From the IMG/VR virus record IMGVR_UViG_3300024999_000029, positions 1 through 64,000 of that record: 64,000 nucleotides of DNA, one strand, 5' to 3'. The notes beneath the pieces are model-generated. The model saw only the letters and a list, made by a program, of their open reading frames with translations, had not been told where the DNA came from and did not search any database. A program made the position numbers and the translations under genes. Shown in pieces: positions 42,945 through 51,994 of the stretch; position 1 is the stretch's first letter, and each line of letters begins with the position of its first letter. Origin of the DNA: a virus.

Positions 42945-43319
42945 TTAAATTTCACTACTGAATGAAAAATCAGCTTCCCATTTCTCGTCACAGTCATCAC
43001 ATTCAAATTGGCACTTCATACTATCCTCAGACCATTCATACTCTCTATGATTGTCGCTTCCGCATTTTGGACATGGAGCTATTTGCATATTGTATATCTC
43101 CTCATAGAATTCTCCGCTACTGAAACCGTCTGAAAGATCTGGACTATATTTGCTTATGAAATTTAAACATCTATTGCATAAATAATAGTTATTAAATTCC
43201 CCTTCATACATTCCAGATTCATTATTGCAGCTCTCGCCAATTTCAATTTTTCTACCACAATACTCACAAATATGAACTTTTCTAGTCTTTTTAATATTTT
43301 TACTATTCCAAAAACTCAT
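42945..43319 (-). CDS. Zinc-ribbon protein
   Basis: 124 residues. CEYCGRKI and LCNRC form one ribbon, CPKCGSDNH and CDDC a second. It is the first gene after the promoter at 43361. A nucleic-acid-binding or adaptor role is plausible. Confidence 0.68.
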   Translation of the reverse strand: MSFWNSKNIKKTRKVHICEYCGRKIEIGESCNNESGMYEGEFNNYYLCNRCLNFISKYSPDLSDGFSSGEFYEEIYNMQIAPCPKCGSDNHREYEWSEDSMKCQFECDDCDEKWEADFSFSSEI

Positions 43320-43360
43320 ATCTTTACCTCACTTTTATATTTCACTTTCTTTCTAGTATT

Positions 43361-43389
43361 ATATTACCAAACTTTGGTTTTGGTGTCAA
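43361..43389 (-). promoter_or_regulatory. SigA-type promoter
   Basis: TTGACA (43384-43389), 17 bases, TAATAT (43361-43366). The spacer contains an inverted repeat CCAAA...TTTGG that could be an operator. CTAAAATATAAAA lies upstream. Drives the genes from 43319 leftward. Confidence 0.72.
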
Positions 43390-43427
43390 CATATATTTTA
43401 TATTTTAGTTAATTGAATTTGAGATGA

Positions 43428-45389
43428 TTAATCAATCATCTCAATAAACTCTGCCTCGGTCAGAACAGGAACTCCATCCTTTTTAGCCTTATCAACTTTT
43501 GAAGAAGATTCTAAACTTCCTTCAATCAAATAATTAAGAGATTTTGCATATCCAGAAGCAAACTCAGCACCTAAACTCTCAAGCAATGACTTAATCTGAT
43601 CCTTTTTGTAATTAGCAAACTTCCCTGTGGCGTATATTTTCTTACCCTTAAAAGGATTATCTGATGCAATGGCTTTAACTTCTTCTTTGTTAATTGTAAT
43701 ATTATCCAGTAAGAAAACAGTGTGAATATAGTTTTTCTTACATTTAAAGTATTCAATAACTGATTGAGCAGTTATATCTCCAAAATCTTCAATCTTAGTT
43801 AAATCATAATTATTATTTATAGCACTTAAAAGCTCATCAATATCATTATTAAAGTGTTTTGATAATCTCTTTGCTCCGCCAAGTCCAATTTGACTAATCC
43901 CTAATGCATATAAAAAGTTACACATATCGATTTTCCTTGATTTATCAATGGCAACAATTAGATTATTATAAGATTTAACTCCAAAGCCATCCATTGTGAC
44001 TATTTCTTTCTTATATTGTTCTAGTTTAAAAATATCAGTGAAGTTTATTAAATATCCTTTATCAATAAACTTTTCCAATGTGGCTTCAGACAATCCTTCA
44101 ATATTCATAGCATCTCTAGAAACAAAATGGACAAACTTCTTTAATAATTTAGCATAACAATCATCGTTTGTACAATACAATACCTTACTTTCGTTTAATT
44201 GCTCTATAATGGTAATACCACCACATACAGGACAATGTTGAGGAATTTTTAACGTATTACTTCTAGTCAGATTTTCTTCTATCTGTGGTATTATCATATT
44301 TGCTTTATATACAGTAATAATATCTCCGACACCTAATTCTAATTCTTCCAGTATGCTTAAATTATGTACGCTTGCTTTAGTTACAGAAGTTCCATCTATT
44401 TCAACAGGTTCAAAATTTGCTACAGGTGTTATTGTTCCCGTTCTGCCAACTTGCCAGTCAATATTAATCAATGTAGTTTCTTGTAATAAATCCTCAAATT
44501 TATAAGCTATACTGTGTAAGGGATGGTGAGAAGTTTCTCCTAATGAATTTGAATAAGATACTGAATCAAAACTTCCTACTACTCCATCTATTGGTAAATA
44601 TAACTCTTCGGCAGTAGATTTCATTAAATCAACATAATATTTACTAAATGAATCCGCTACTCCAGATATCTTTTTGCTAATTATAATTTGAAACCCTAAA
44701 TTACTTAACCAGTCAAATCTAGCATCTTTAGAATCAGATAATTGTTCATCACATTCAAGAATATTGAAACCATAAAAATAAACTTGTCTTTCTGAACACA
44801 TTTTACTATCAAGCTGCCTTACTGATCCTGCTACAAGATTTCTAGGTGTTTTGTATTTTTCACCTTCTGGCAATTTTGAATTAATATCATCAAAATCATT
44901 TTTATGTATTATAGCTTCTCCAGTTATTTTCAATTTACCTTTAAACGATATGGTAAGTGGTAAGTTTTTAAACACTTTAGCATTATGCGTGACTATTTCT
45001 CCAACTTCTCCATTCCCTCTAGTAGATGCTTCAATCAAAGTACCATTGTCATAATCCAATTCAATAGTTAAACCATCCGCTTTGAGCATTAAAATTATAT
45101 CTCTATTTTTTCTCCAGTTATTTAATTCATCTATGGACTTAGTTTTATCTAGTGACTTTAAAGGAATAAGATGTCTAACCTTCTGGAGTTTAGATATAAC
45201 TTCATATCCTGCTCTTTGTGTTGGGCTATTTGATAATATCAACCCCGATTCTAACTCTAGAGACTTTAATTCATCAAACAGCTTGTCGTACGTCTTATCC
45301 GTAAGAGTTGGCTTATTAAGATTATAATAAGCATTACAAGCTTCATTTAGTAATTTTACCAATTCATTAATTCTTTCAATTTTATTCAT
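43428..45389 (-). CDS. ligA: NAD-dependent DNA ligase
   Basis: 653 residues. The adenylation domain has the nucleophile in LMLKADG near 104. An OB fold follows, then the four-cysteine zinc finger (CPVCGG, CTNDDC) near 385-410, helix-hairpin-helix repeats, and a C-terminal BRCT domain (about 575-653). It seals nicks using NAD+, completing the phage DNA synthesis set. The ATG after GGAGG is used in place of one four codons earlier. Confidence 0.95.
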   Translation of the reverse strand: MNKIERINELVKLLNEACNAYYNLNKPTLTDKTYDKLFDELKSLELESGLILSNSPTQRAGYEVISKLQKVRHLIPLKSLDKTKSIDELNNWRKNRDIILMLKADGLTIELDYDNGTLIEASTRGNGEVGEIVTHNAKVFKNLPLTISFKGKLKITGEAIIHKNDFDDINSKLPEGEKYKTPRNLVAGSVRQLDSKMCSERQVYFYGFNILECDEQLSDSKDARFDWLSNLGFQIIISKKISGVADSFSKYYVDLMKSTAEELYLPIDGVVGSFDSVSYSNSLGETSHHPLHSIAYKFEDLLQETTLINIDWQVGRTGTITPVANFEPVEIDGTSVTKASVHNLSILEELELGVGDIITVYKANMIIPQIEENLTRSNTLKIPQHCPVCGGITIIEQLNESKVLYCTNDDCYAKLLKKFVHFVSRDAMNIEGLSEATLEKFIDKGYLINFTDIFKLEQYKKEIVTMDGFGVKSYNNLIVAIDKSRKIDMCNFLYALGISQIGLGGAKRLSKHFNNDIDELLSAINNNYDLTKIEDFGDITAQSVIEYFKCKKNYIHTVFLLDNITINKEEVKAIASDNPFKGKKIYATGKFANYKKDQIKSLLESLGAEFASGYAKSLNYLIEGSLESSSKVDKAKKDGVPVLTEAEFIEMID

Positions 45390-45427
45390 ATTGACCTCCA
45401 TTTTTATATTTTTATTAAATTTAAAAC

Positions 45428-46651
45428 TTAAACTACCGTAATACCCTTAAACATTGATAAATTGCCAGTAATCTTTTCGCCAACCCTTAAAAACAACCCC
45501 GATGGCTCATTATTAATTAAAAACGAACCAATTAATAATTTTCCTTTGTAAACTCCGTCCCAAGTATTAATTTCTTCATCTGGCATTTCTATATATTGCT
45601 GATATATTTTCTTTTGATTATAGTAATAAGATGTATCATCTTCTATCAATTCGCCATCATTGATAATTGACACTCCTCCTCCCTCTCTGCCAAAAATAGG
45701 TTTTGAAACATAGCCATCATTGAATTTATCCGAAGTAAAGTATGTTGGTAAGAAATGTCTTTTAATAATAATTAATTCTTCTTTCGAGAATACCGAATTT
45801 TTGCTTTCATACAATTCCCATATAATTGCCATAATAGCTTTAGATTGCATAATAAAAGCCGATGGAGGATTGATAATTTTAATATTACCATTAATTATAT
45901 GATCAATAAACATTTGTCCTATCTTTTTACCATTTTCATTTTCATCGACATCATCACAAAGATACTCAATTGGATATAAACGATATAAGTAGTTTATTCT
46001 TCGCCCGTCTGGCGTAAAAATACCATCTTCAGCAACATATAATTCATCTAATGGTATGTATTCAGTGATATGGTCACAATATTTTTGTATAAACTGTGTT
46101 GTTCTTTTATCTTCTTCGTGCCATCCATAAGAGGTAAAAAATATAGTCTCATATTTTGGAATGTCATACTCTTTAATTATTTGTTCCCATGATTTTTGAA
46201 TATTTTTTTCAAGATTATTAAAAGATTCATACCCATTTTCTGCACAAATCATTTTATTGCATATAGAAGTTTCTAAATATCCAGTTGGAGTATCACAATT
46301 GACCTCAATAACTTTTATTTGATTATCTTTTACTATTAAATCCATTCTTGTGAAGTAACTAAATAATTTGCTATATATTTTACTTAATTCCATTGTTCCT
46401 ATGGGTAATCCTAATTTCTGAAGGTATTTAAAATTATTAAATACGTATTCGTATGTTTTTTGATAGATATTACCGATATCTTTTGTTGCTTGATTAATAT
46501 TATCCCATAATTCCTTATTCATTTTATAAACATCAAAAGACATATATTGATTCCACTCATCATTTTCTAAAAGACTTCCCCAAGTAAAACCGTTTAAAAT
46601 CATTTTATCATTTATTTCTAGCCATTTTTTTAAATACTCATTATTGTTCAT
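45428..46651 (-). CDS. Glutathionylspermidine-synthase-like ATP-grasp ligase
   Basis: 407 residues. Signature GSP_synth residues: RMDLIVKD, IEVNCDTPTGYLE, SKAIMAIIWELY, KPIFGREGGGVSI and YQQYIEMP. Family enzymes (YgiC, YjfC) form amide bonds with ATP and often pair with a small lipoprotein or membrane gene. Its start overlaps the stop of such a lipoprotein gene as TAATG, so the two are coupled. Its substrate here may be that protein's tail, or it may modify a small molecule. Confidence 0.88.
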   Translation of the reverse strand: MNNNEYLKKWLEINDKMILNGFTWGSLLENDEWNQYMSFDVYKMNKELWDNINQATKDIGNIYQKTYEYVFNNFKYLQKLGLPIGTMELSKIYSKLFSYFTRMDLIVKDNQIKVIEVNCDTPTGYLETSICNKMICAENGYESFNNLEKNIQKSWEQIIKEYDIPKYETIFFTSYGWHEEDKRTTQFIQKYCDHITEYIPLDELYVAEDGIFTPDGRRINYLYRLYPIEYLCDDVDENENGKKIGQMFIDHIINGNIKIINPPSAFIMQSKAIMAIIWELYESKNSVFSKEELIIIKRHFLPTYFTSDKFNDGYVSKPIFGREGGGVSIINDGELIEDDTSYYYNQKKIYQQYIEMPDEEINTWDGVYKGKLLIGSFLINNEPSGLFLRVGEKITGNLSMFKGITVV

Positions 46652-46893
46652 TATGAAACCACTCCTCCGTGAGAACTGCCGATACCTGTAGAACCATGTG
46701 GTGAAAATATACCGCTTTTTGTTGTAGTGCTTTTCCCTGAATTAATAGTATGTGCTGGAATAACAGTAGTTCCATTTCTTTTACGGTCTTTTTCGTCATC
46801 TCTTACTTGTGGTGAGCCACAACCAGTAAATAACATTGTAGTAACACCTAAAGCTGAGATAAGAGATAGCATTTTTTTATTTTTCATTTTCAT
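46651..46893 (-). CDS. Small lipoprotein with Ser/Gly/His tail
   Basis: 80 residues. A signal peptide ends in the lipobox LFTGC (Cys25). The mature part is charged, then the tail is rich in Gly, Ser and His (GIFSPHGSTGIGSSHGG) and ends VVS. The paired ATP-grasp gene follows directly. E. coli YgiB/YjfM, partners of YgiC/YjfC, also end in Ser/Gly-rich tails, so this may be the local equivalent. Anchored on the outer membrane face. Confidence 0.78.
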   Translation of the reverse strand: MKMKNKKMLSLISALGVTTMLFTGCGSPQVRDDEKDRKRNGTTVIPAHTINSGKSTTTKSGIFSPHGSTGIGSSHGGVVS

Positions 46894-46914
46894 AATTGTT
46901 TCTCCTTTTATATT

Positions 46915-47049
46915 TTATATTTTAGGGGTAAATAATATAGGTACACCTTTATCATCAATTAAAAAACATCCATCTTCATTTTTAATAATAGAAATACTAT
47001 ATTTATTTAATAACGCTTTAAACTCTTCTAAAAATTCACTGTTAATCAT
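46915..47049 (-). CDS. Small hypothetical protein
   Basis: 44 residues, MINSEFLEEFKALLNKYSIS and GCFLIDDKGVPILF. GGGAG precedes the ATG, and the stop is inside a class 1 spacer. Function unknown. Confidence 0.58.
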   Translation of the reverse strand: MINSEFLEEFKALLNKYSISIIKNEDGCFLIDDKGVPILFTPKI

Positions 47050-47065
47050 TTTCTCTCCCTTTTTA

Positions 47066-47320
47066 TCAAAATAAATCTGTAAATTCCATTACCTTACAAC
47101 CTTCAAATTCTGCTCCCTTTTGTGTCTTATTTGCTTGTAACTGTTCTTTTTGTTCAATGAAAAAATAAGGATATTCTAAATATGTTTTATTATCCAATTC
47201 GTCAACATTAAAACCTAGTGTGCTTACGTAATTAATTACTTGCTGACACTGACTTTCATCTGTAACATGTATTGCTACTTCTCCATTTTTGAAGTTTTCT
47301 TCTAAAAACCTATTATTCAT
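47066..47320 (-). CDS. Hypothetical phage protein
   Basis: 84 residues, alpha/beta (GEVAIHVTDESQCQQVINYV). AGGAG precedes the ATG. Function unknown. Confidence 0.62.
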   Translation of the reverse strand: MNNRFLEENFKNGEVAIHVTDESQCQQVINYVSTLGFNVDELDNKTYLEYPYFFIEQKEQLQANKTQKGAEFEGCKVMEFTDLF

Positions 47321-47364
47321 GTATTTTCCTCCATTTTATATTTTATTTTTAAATAAAATCTGAT

Positions 47365-47658
47365 TTATATTAAATACCATGGCTTAATTCTTTGAAATTC
47401 TCTTGGGGTAAAAAATGTTACATAAGGCAAGTCGAAACCTTCCATATAAGCCTCATCCCACGTTCTTTTACATCTTGGATGATATCCGTCATCACTGTAA
47501 TATAATTGCCCATTTTCATATTTATATGGAATGCCCCATTTAGTATAAAATAATTTGCTGTGATGGTTTAAATTATTTTTTAGTTCTGTAAATTTAATAC
47601 CAAATCCAACGTCTATCTTTTCTATTTCAATTCTTGCCTTTTCTAATGCATTTAACAT
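47365..47658 (-). CDS. Hypothetical protein
   Basis: 97 residues, aromatic-rich C-terminus (FDLPYVTFFTPREFQRIKPW). AGGAGG precedes the ATG. Function unknown. Confidence 0.6.
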   Translation of the reverse strand: MLNALEKARIEIEKIDVGFGIKFTELKNNLNHHSKLFYTKWGIPYKYENGQLYYSDDGYHPRCKRTWDEAYMEGFDLPYVTFFTPREFQRIKPWYLI

Positions 47659-47685
47659 TTAACACCTCCTAAATCACTATAAATT

Positions 47686-47817
47686 TTAGTGTTTATTGAC
47701 TTTTTCATACATTTCCCGAAGTTCTTTAGCGCATTTTTTACAATAACATGGTACTGGATAACCATTCTGCCAAACAATATCAGGAGATTCTTCTAATTTA
47801 CATCTAGGACATTTCAT
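47686..47817 (-). CDS. Small zinc-ribbon protein
   Basis: 43 residues, MKCPRCKLEES then YCKKC, a minimal four-cysteine ribbon. AAGGA precedes the ATG. Function unknown. Confidence 0.62.
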   Translation of the reverse strand: MKCPRCKLEESPDIVWQNGYPVPCYCKKCAKELREMYEKVNKH

Positions 47818-47850
47818 ATTAATCCTTCCTTTCCAAACGAAACTTAATTT

Positions 47851-48384
47851 TCATATACTTTTCTTCTCTTGTTTTATACTACGTTTCGGATGAACTACAT
47901 TAGGAGTAAATCCTGCTTTAATCAAAGCATTATTCCATGAACCAAAAAACCGTAAAACTCTACCAAGAGTAAGTTCATCCACATCATAACAGAATGGCAC
48001 TCTGTTTAATTCTATGTATTTTTCTTTTATTACATTTAATGCATCTATTTCATTGTTTGATAATGGTTTTTCTTTTAATAATTCTAATCCTGCATTAGAT
48101 AATGCGTTTTCCCATGATCCAAATTTATCAATAAAAATAATGGCTTTGGGGAATATCATTTCTGTATTATGAGGACTTCTTCCTAATTCTTTTGCTTTTA
48201 ATTTGAGTATATTAATCAAATCTTCTTCAGTTAAACTTTTTAATATAGCAGCATTAAAATTAGTTAAATGTTTAAAATGCAGTTTTATTATAATTATTTC
48301 TTCTTCGCTATATTTCTTTAATTCATTATTTTTAATCGACTCTTGTTTGAAATACTTAAGTATTTTCTCAGCTTCTTCATTCAT
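47851..48384 (-). CDS. Homing-endonuclease-associated repeat protein
   Basis: 177 residues with two repeats: ELGRSPHNTEM...FGSWENALSNAGL near 68-105 and ELNRVPFCYDV...FGSWNNALIKAGF near 123-160. This matches the HNH-associated repeat (HEAR) that binds DNA in homing endonucleases. No nuclease domain is attached, so it is probably a regulator or a truncated relative. TAGGTG precedes the ATG. Confidence 0.75.
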   Translation of the reverse strand: MNEEAEKILKYFKQESIKNNELKKYSEEEIIIIKLHFKHLTNFNAAILKSLTEEDLINILKLKAKELGRSPHNTEMIFPKAIIFIDKFGSWENALSNAGLELLKEKPLSNNEIDALNVIKEKYIELNRVPFCYDVDELTLGRVLRFFGSWNNALIKAGFTPNVVHPKRSIKQEKKSI

Positions 48385-48465
48385 CTAAAATCACCTATTT
48401 ATTCAAGGTTTTAATATACTTTAATTATACTAAAAATCTCATTAAAACTCAAATTTGATATTAAT

Positions 48466-48666
48466 TTACGCACCAATATTGGCTACCAATACTACTTGTT
48501 CAACATCAATATTAATTTCAGTTACTTTTAATTTAGCTTTTTTAAAATCATCGCTACTCAATCTTGATAGTATTTCTGCACTCGGCTCGTCTTTAGCAAT
48601 AACTACCATCTCAAAATCTTCACACCAACTTGCGTTATCTATTCGTTCAATTTTAAAACATTTCAT
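48466..48666 (-). CDS. Small hypothetical phage protein
   Basis: 66 residues from an ATG after GAGGAGGG. MKCFKIERIDNASWCEDFEM then FVIAKDE-like strand. This order of strands is common in phage proteins of unknown role. Confidence 0.62.
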   Translation of the reverse strand: MKCFKIERIDNASWCEDFEMVVIAKDEPSAEILSRLSSDDFKKAKLKVTEINIDVEQVVLVANIGA

Positions 48667-48699
48667 TATGCCCCTCCTCATTTAAATTAAATTCAAGTT

Positions 48700-48903
48700 T
48701 CATTGAATTTTAATAATTACATTACCATCTATATCTTTTAAAGTTATACCATTATTGTCTTGTATTAGCTCTCCATTATTTGTTTTAGATATTATCGAAC
48801 CTTTAAATGTTTGATTATCATATGTTTGATTACCATATTTTTGCTGTATATTATGATACGAATATATTCCAAATATAATGAAAACAATTAATATAATTAA
48901 CAT
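48700..48903 (-). CDS. Small single-span membrane protein
   Basis: 67 residues. An N-terminal hydrophobic segment (LIILIVFIIFGIYSY) precedes a soluble, repetitive beta-rich tail (NQTYDNQTF). AAAGGAG precedes the ATG. Location in the membrane is inferred. Confidence 0.6.
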   Translation of the reverse strand: MLIILIVFIIFGIYSYHNIQQKYGNQTYDNQTFKGSIISKTNNGELIQDNNGITLKDIDGNVIIKIQ

Positions 48904-48932
48904 ATTTTAATACTCCTTTCTTAAATTAAAAT

Positions 48933-49253
48933 TCAAATTTGATTTGAAAATGCTAATATATATTTCATCCTTGCAACTTGTAATTTTAATCCTTTATCTA
49001 AATTTTCCATATTGTTAAATTTATCATAAAGCTCTTGCACTTTTTCTAAAGTTAATAAAAATCTTTTGTCGCAATTTACTTTTATACCTGTCTGCATACA
49101 CAAACACTCACATAATTCCGTATCACCTCTATTAATAATGCCTAATAATTTTACAGTGTAAGTTTTGTGATGTTCGGCATATCTAGCTTTCCCACTTATA
49201 AATACATCAAATGCATAAACTGCGTTTAAGTATAACTTATCTTTATTTCTCAT
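48933..49253 (-). CDS. Hypothetical protein
   Basis: 106 residues with CECLCMQTG near residue 48. Mixed alpha/beta. The ribosome site is distant (GGAG, about 12 bases). Function unknown. Confidence 0.58.
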   Translation of the reverse strand: MRNKDKLYLNAVYAFDVFISGKARYAEHHKTYTVKLLGIINRGDTELCECLCMQTGIKVNCDKRFLLTLEKVQELYDKFNNMENLDKGLKLQVARMKYILAFSNQI

Positions 49254-49270
49254 ATTCCACTCAGCTCCAA

Positions 49271-49720
49271 TTAAATTTCATTTTTTAAAATACCCAACAA
49301 TTCTTTCAGCATCTTATTATTTTCCTTAACCATTTCATAAACTTCTTCAACAAATAATTCCTTTTCTAGCATTGCAATATTATTACTTTTCTTTCTCAAT
49401 CTACTAATAACTGCAACCAACTTACTTTTATATGCTTCTGGAGTATTTTCAACCTTCAATATCTCTTTTTCTTCCTTAACTTCATACGCATACTTAACTA
49501 ATCTATCCCATTCTTCATATGTAAACATCTTTTCTACTGCCTCAATTGCTTCTTTATTAATATATGAACCATCTGATTCATTTCTAGGTTGAATATTTGC
49601 AAGGCTTCTTCTGGTTTTATACACACTTATTCCAACCATTTCAGTCTTTTGCTTCTTAGTTAATCCATGTTTCCAGACTGTGCGGAAGTCTTTTTTGGTT
49701 ATTGTAATTGATTTTTGCAT
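49271..49720 (-). CDS. Hypothetical basic helical protein
   Basis: 149 residues, basic N-terminus (KKDFRTVWKHGLTKKQKTEM) followed by heptad-like helices. GGAGG precedes the ATG. A DNA-binding role is possible but not shown. Confidence 0.6.
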   Translation of the reverse strand: MQKSITITKKDFRTVWKHGLTKKQKTEMVGISVYKTRRSLANIQPRNESDGSYINKEAIEAVEKMFTYEEWDRLVKYAYEVKEEKEILKVENTPEAYKSKLVAVISRLRKKSNNIAMLEKELFVEEVYEMVKENNKMLKELLGILKNEI

Positions 49721-49755
49721 ATGTTTACCTCCAATATTTCAATAAACGAGAGAGT

Positions 49756-49899
49756 TTATTCAATTTCTAATTCTAAAATAGTAATATTTTGATTATTATT
49801 CATCATAAATATTGCAAACGTTTTAAAACTATCAAAAGTTTCTTCCCATATTTCTTCATCGTTATTAATATTATACTTCCATTTCATATAAACTCGCAT
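49756..49899 (-). CDS. Small hypothetical protein
   Basis: 47 residues, MRVYMKWKYNINNDEEIWEE and a hydrophobic FKTFAIFMM helix. GGAG precedes the ATG. Function unknown. Confidence 0.55.
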   Translation of the reverse strand: MRVYMKWKYNINNDEEIWEETFDSFKTFAIFMMNNNQNITILELEIE

Positions 49900-49937
49900 A
49901 CTATATTTCTCCATTTCATTAAAAGTTTCATTTTAAA

Positions 49938-50540
49938 TTAACTCACTAAGCTATCAATCTTTTCTTGTAGCGTGGACAAATCTTCTTTTAGATTCTTTAA
50001 TTTTAATATTTTTTGGTTGATTTCAGTATCTAACATATTTTTAACCTCTTCATTAAATCCATCTTTATTAATTAATTCTTTCAAAAATCCTTTTATAATT
50101 TCTGTCTGAGGATATCCTTTAGTAATATCTTTAAACTCCCAAGACTTAAAATAATTATTAACAAACATATTTTCTATTAGCTGATAAACTGCATCACATG
50201 CTATTGCATTATTGATTTCTTCTTTATTGTCTAAGTATATCTTTTTTCTAAAAGATTGCTGATCATAGCCTAATCCAGCTAACCACTTTTCCAAAGGTTC
50301 AACTTTTGTAATGCATCTATAATCTTCATCTAATAAATAAGATACAATTCCATCAAAATATCTTCGTCTTACATTTTCAAATCTTTCAAACATCCAAGTC
50401 TCAACATCATCACATATACTACCAAAAACTTCATCATTAAATTTTTTCTGCAATGATTCAATGGTTTTTATAGTTTTATCAAGCACCAAATCTTTTGTTT
50501 CTTCCATATTGTCCTCAAAATCAAATTGACTTCTATACAT
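49938..50540 (-). CDS. Hypothetical protein with coiled-coil tail
   Basis: 200 residues, helical. The C-terminal 40 residues have coiled-coil periodicity (ILKLKNLKEDLSTLQEKIDSL). GGAGGAG precedes the ATG. No family recognised. Confidence 0.6.
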   Translation of the reverse strand: MYRSQFDFEDNMEETKDLVLDKTIKTIESLQKKFNDEVFGSICDDVETWMFERFENVRRRYFDGIVSYLLDEDYRCITKVEPLEKWLAGLGYDQQSFRKKIYLDNKEEINNAIACDAVYQLIENMFVNNYFKSWEFKDITKGYPQTEIIKGFLKELINKDGFNEEVKNMLDTEINQKILKLKNLKEDLSTLQEKIDSLVS

Positions 50541-50566
50541 AGTCTCCTCCTATTAAAATAATACTT

Positions 50567-50848
50567 TCATGGCAATTTATAAGAATATACCCATTTAGGG
50601 AATTTACCATCTTGACATAATCCTGATCTAACTCCATGCGCCCATCTATGTAATAATCCTTTTTTATTCATTGTTAAAAGTAACTTTGATAATTCCTTAC
50701 ATTTTGGCGCACCTAATCCTATAAACTCAAATTTTGTATTATATTTATCAATAAACGCATTAACAAAATCGTCATCTAATATATCCACAAATGCACAAAA
50801 TTCTTTTGATTTTAAATAATTTATAATCCATTCCTCTTTATCTGTCAT
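50567..50848 (-). CDS. Hypothetical protein
   Basis: 93 residues from an ATG after TTGGAGG. No motif recognised. Contains one CQDGKF turn near the C-terminus. Confidence 0.6.
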   Translation of the reverse strand: MTDKEEWIINYLKSKEFCAFVDILDDDFVNAFIDKYNTKFEFIGLGAPKCKELSKLLLTMNKKGLLHRWAHGVRSGLCQDGKFPKWVYSYKLP

Positions 50849-50879
50849 GCCATCGCCTCCAATCAAATTTACTTTTATA

Positions 50880-51062
50880 TTAATGTCTACAATCTGGACA
50901 ATCATCGTAGTTATGACCATGCTCACACATTGCACTTAAATACTCTTTATACTTACATTGCCATTTTTGAAAATGTATAATGGCTCTTCTATAAAACAAA
51001 TTAAGCCATAATTTCTGATACCATTTTAAGTTATATCCATCCCAAAAATTTATTCTATTCAT
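50880..51062 (-). CDS. Small cysteine/histidine protein
   Basis: 60 residues. Aromatic and basic N-terminus (NFWDGYNLKWYQKLWLNLF), C-terminal CEHGHNYDDCPDCRH likely binding zinc. Overlaps the end of the XRE gene by 8 bases. Confidence 0.6.
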   Translation of the reverse strand: MNRINFWDGYNLKWYQKLWLNLFYRRAIIHFQKWQCKYKEYLSAMCEHGHNYDDCPDCRH

Positions 51063-51270
51063 CCAATCTGTCCTCTTTTCTACCTAATAAATAATCAACC
51101 GACACGCAAAAGTAATCCGCAATCTTACACAGCATAGTCGTATTGGGTTGCCTCTGCCCTTTTTCATATCTATTAATCGTTGGATCACTAACTCCCAACA
51201 TAATGCCTAATTCTTCTTGTGAAATATTCATTTCTTCTCTTAATAGCTTTAGTCTATCGCCTTGAAACAT
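51055..51270 (-). CDS. XRE/Cro-type HTH regulator
   Basis: 71 residues, essentially a single HTH: LREEMNISQEELGIMLGVSD then TINRYEKGQRQPN and ADYFCVSVDYLLGR. Homodimeric repressors of this kind bind short palindromes. Its target is not evident nearby, although palindromes exist at 57269 and 61827. AGAGGAG precedes the ATG. Confidence 0.88.
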   Translation of the reverse strand: MFQGDRLKLLREEMNISQEELGIMLGVSDPTINRYEKGQRQPNTTMLCKIADYFCVSVDYLLGRKEDRLDE

Positions 51271-51439
51271 AATTTTCTCCTCTTAATGGACAATCTTTAT
51301 CTCTTATATCTTCTACTCTATTCACAAATTGTTGCCCAGATACTGCTCCCTTTATTTTGCAATAATATCTATCGCTTAAAAAATAACACTCTCCACAATT
51401 TTTAGGTAACTCATCCACTACGATTTCTCTTATTTTCAT
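51254..51439 (-). CDS. Small cysteine-rich protein
   Basis: 61 residues with CGECYFLS, YYCKIKG and DCPLRG, a likely zinc site. It overlaps the XRE gene by 17 bases. AAAGG precedes the ATG. Function unknown. Confidence 0.62.
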   Translation of the reverse strand: MKIREIVVDELPKNCGECYFLSDRYYCKIKGAVSGQQFVNRVEDIRDKDCPLRGENYVSRR

Positions 51440-51471
51440 ATTGCCTTACCTTTCTTAATAAACTTTCACTT

Positions 51472-51675
51472 TTATCTAATCCCTATATGTTCGATTGTGT
51501 TTCCGCATTGAGTACATTCCACAATCACTTGTTTTCCACCATCATAATAATCCCAAGGTTTAATATTTATCTCTTTGCCAGATTTTTCAAGGTCAATTGA
51601 ATTATCATATTCAACCCGTTTTATTTTCGATTTTGCTCCGCATTTTTCGCACTTTATAGTAAATCCTTTATCCAC
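51472..51675 (-). CDS. Small zinc-ribbon protein (GTG start)
   Basis: 67 residues, CEKCGAKS and CTQCGNT knuckles about 47 residues apart. A GTG seven bases after GGGAG is preferred over an upstream TTG that overlaps no ribosome site. Confidence 0.62.
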   Translation of the reverse strand: MDKGFTIKCEKCGAKSKIKRVEYDNSIDLEKSGKEINIKPWDYYDGGKQVIVECTQCGNTIEHIGIR

Positions 51676-51689
51676 ATTCTCACTCCCAA

Positions 51690-51920
51690 TCAAATTTTTC
51701 TTTTATATAAACTTTGATTTTCCACTTGCATATACTTTAAAAATCTATCATATATTTCATCTTTTACACTATAGCCAATTTTAATTGCTGCAATTAAAGT
51801 ATCTTCAGTACTTATATTCAAACTTTTTGCTTGTTCCACTGTATTATGAAAAATTGGATCATTTTGATATAATTTTAGCAATTCATTATCATTTTCTATT
51901 ATTTCACTTATATCTCTCAT
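51690..51920 (-). CDS. Hypothetical helical protein
   Basis: 76 residues from an ATG after TGGAGG. Helical throughout (ENDNELLKLYQNDPIFHNTV). Function unknown. Confidence 0.6.
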   Translation of the reverse strand: MRDISEIIENDNELLKLYQNDPIFHNTVEQAKSLNISTEDTLIAAIKIGYSVKDEIYDRFLKYMQVENQSLYKRKI

Positions 51921-51941
51921 TTTATTTTCCTCCATTTCTGC

Positions 51942-51968
51942 AACCCTACTCTCCGTAAGGCTTCAAAT
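51942..51968 (+). repeat. Dispersed 26-base repeat, copy 5
   Basis: Core AACCCTACTCTCCGTAAGGC followed by TTCAAATTA, intergenic. Confidence 0.6.
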
Positions 51969-51994
51969 TAATATTTCCATATAAAACTGTGATT

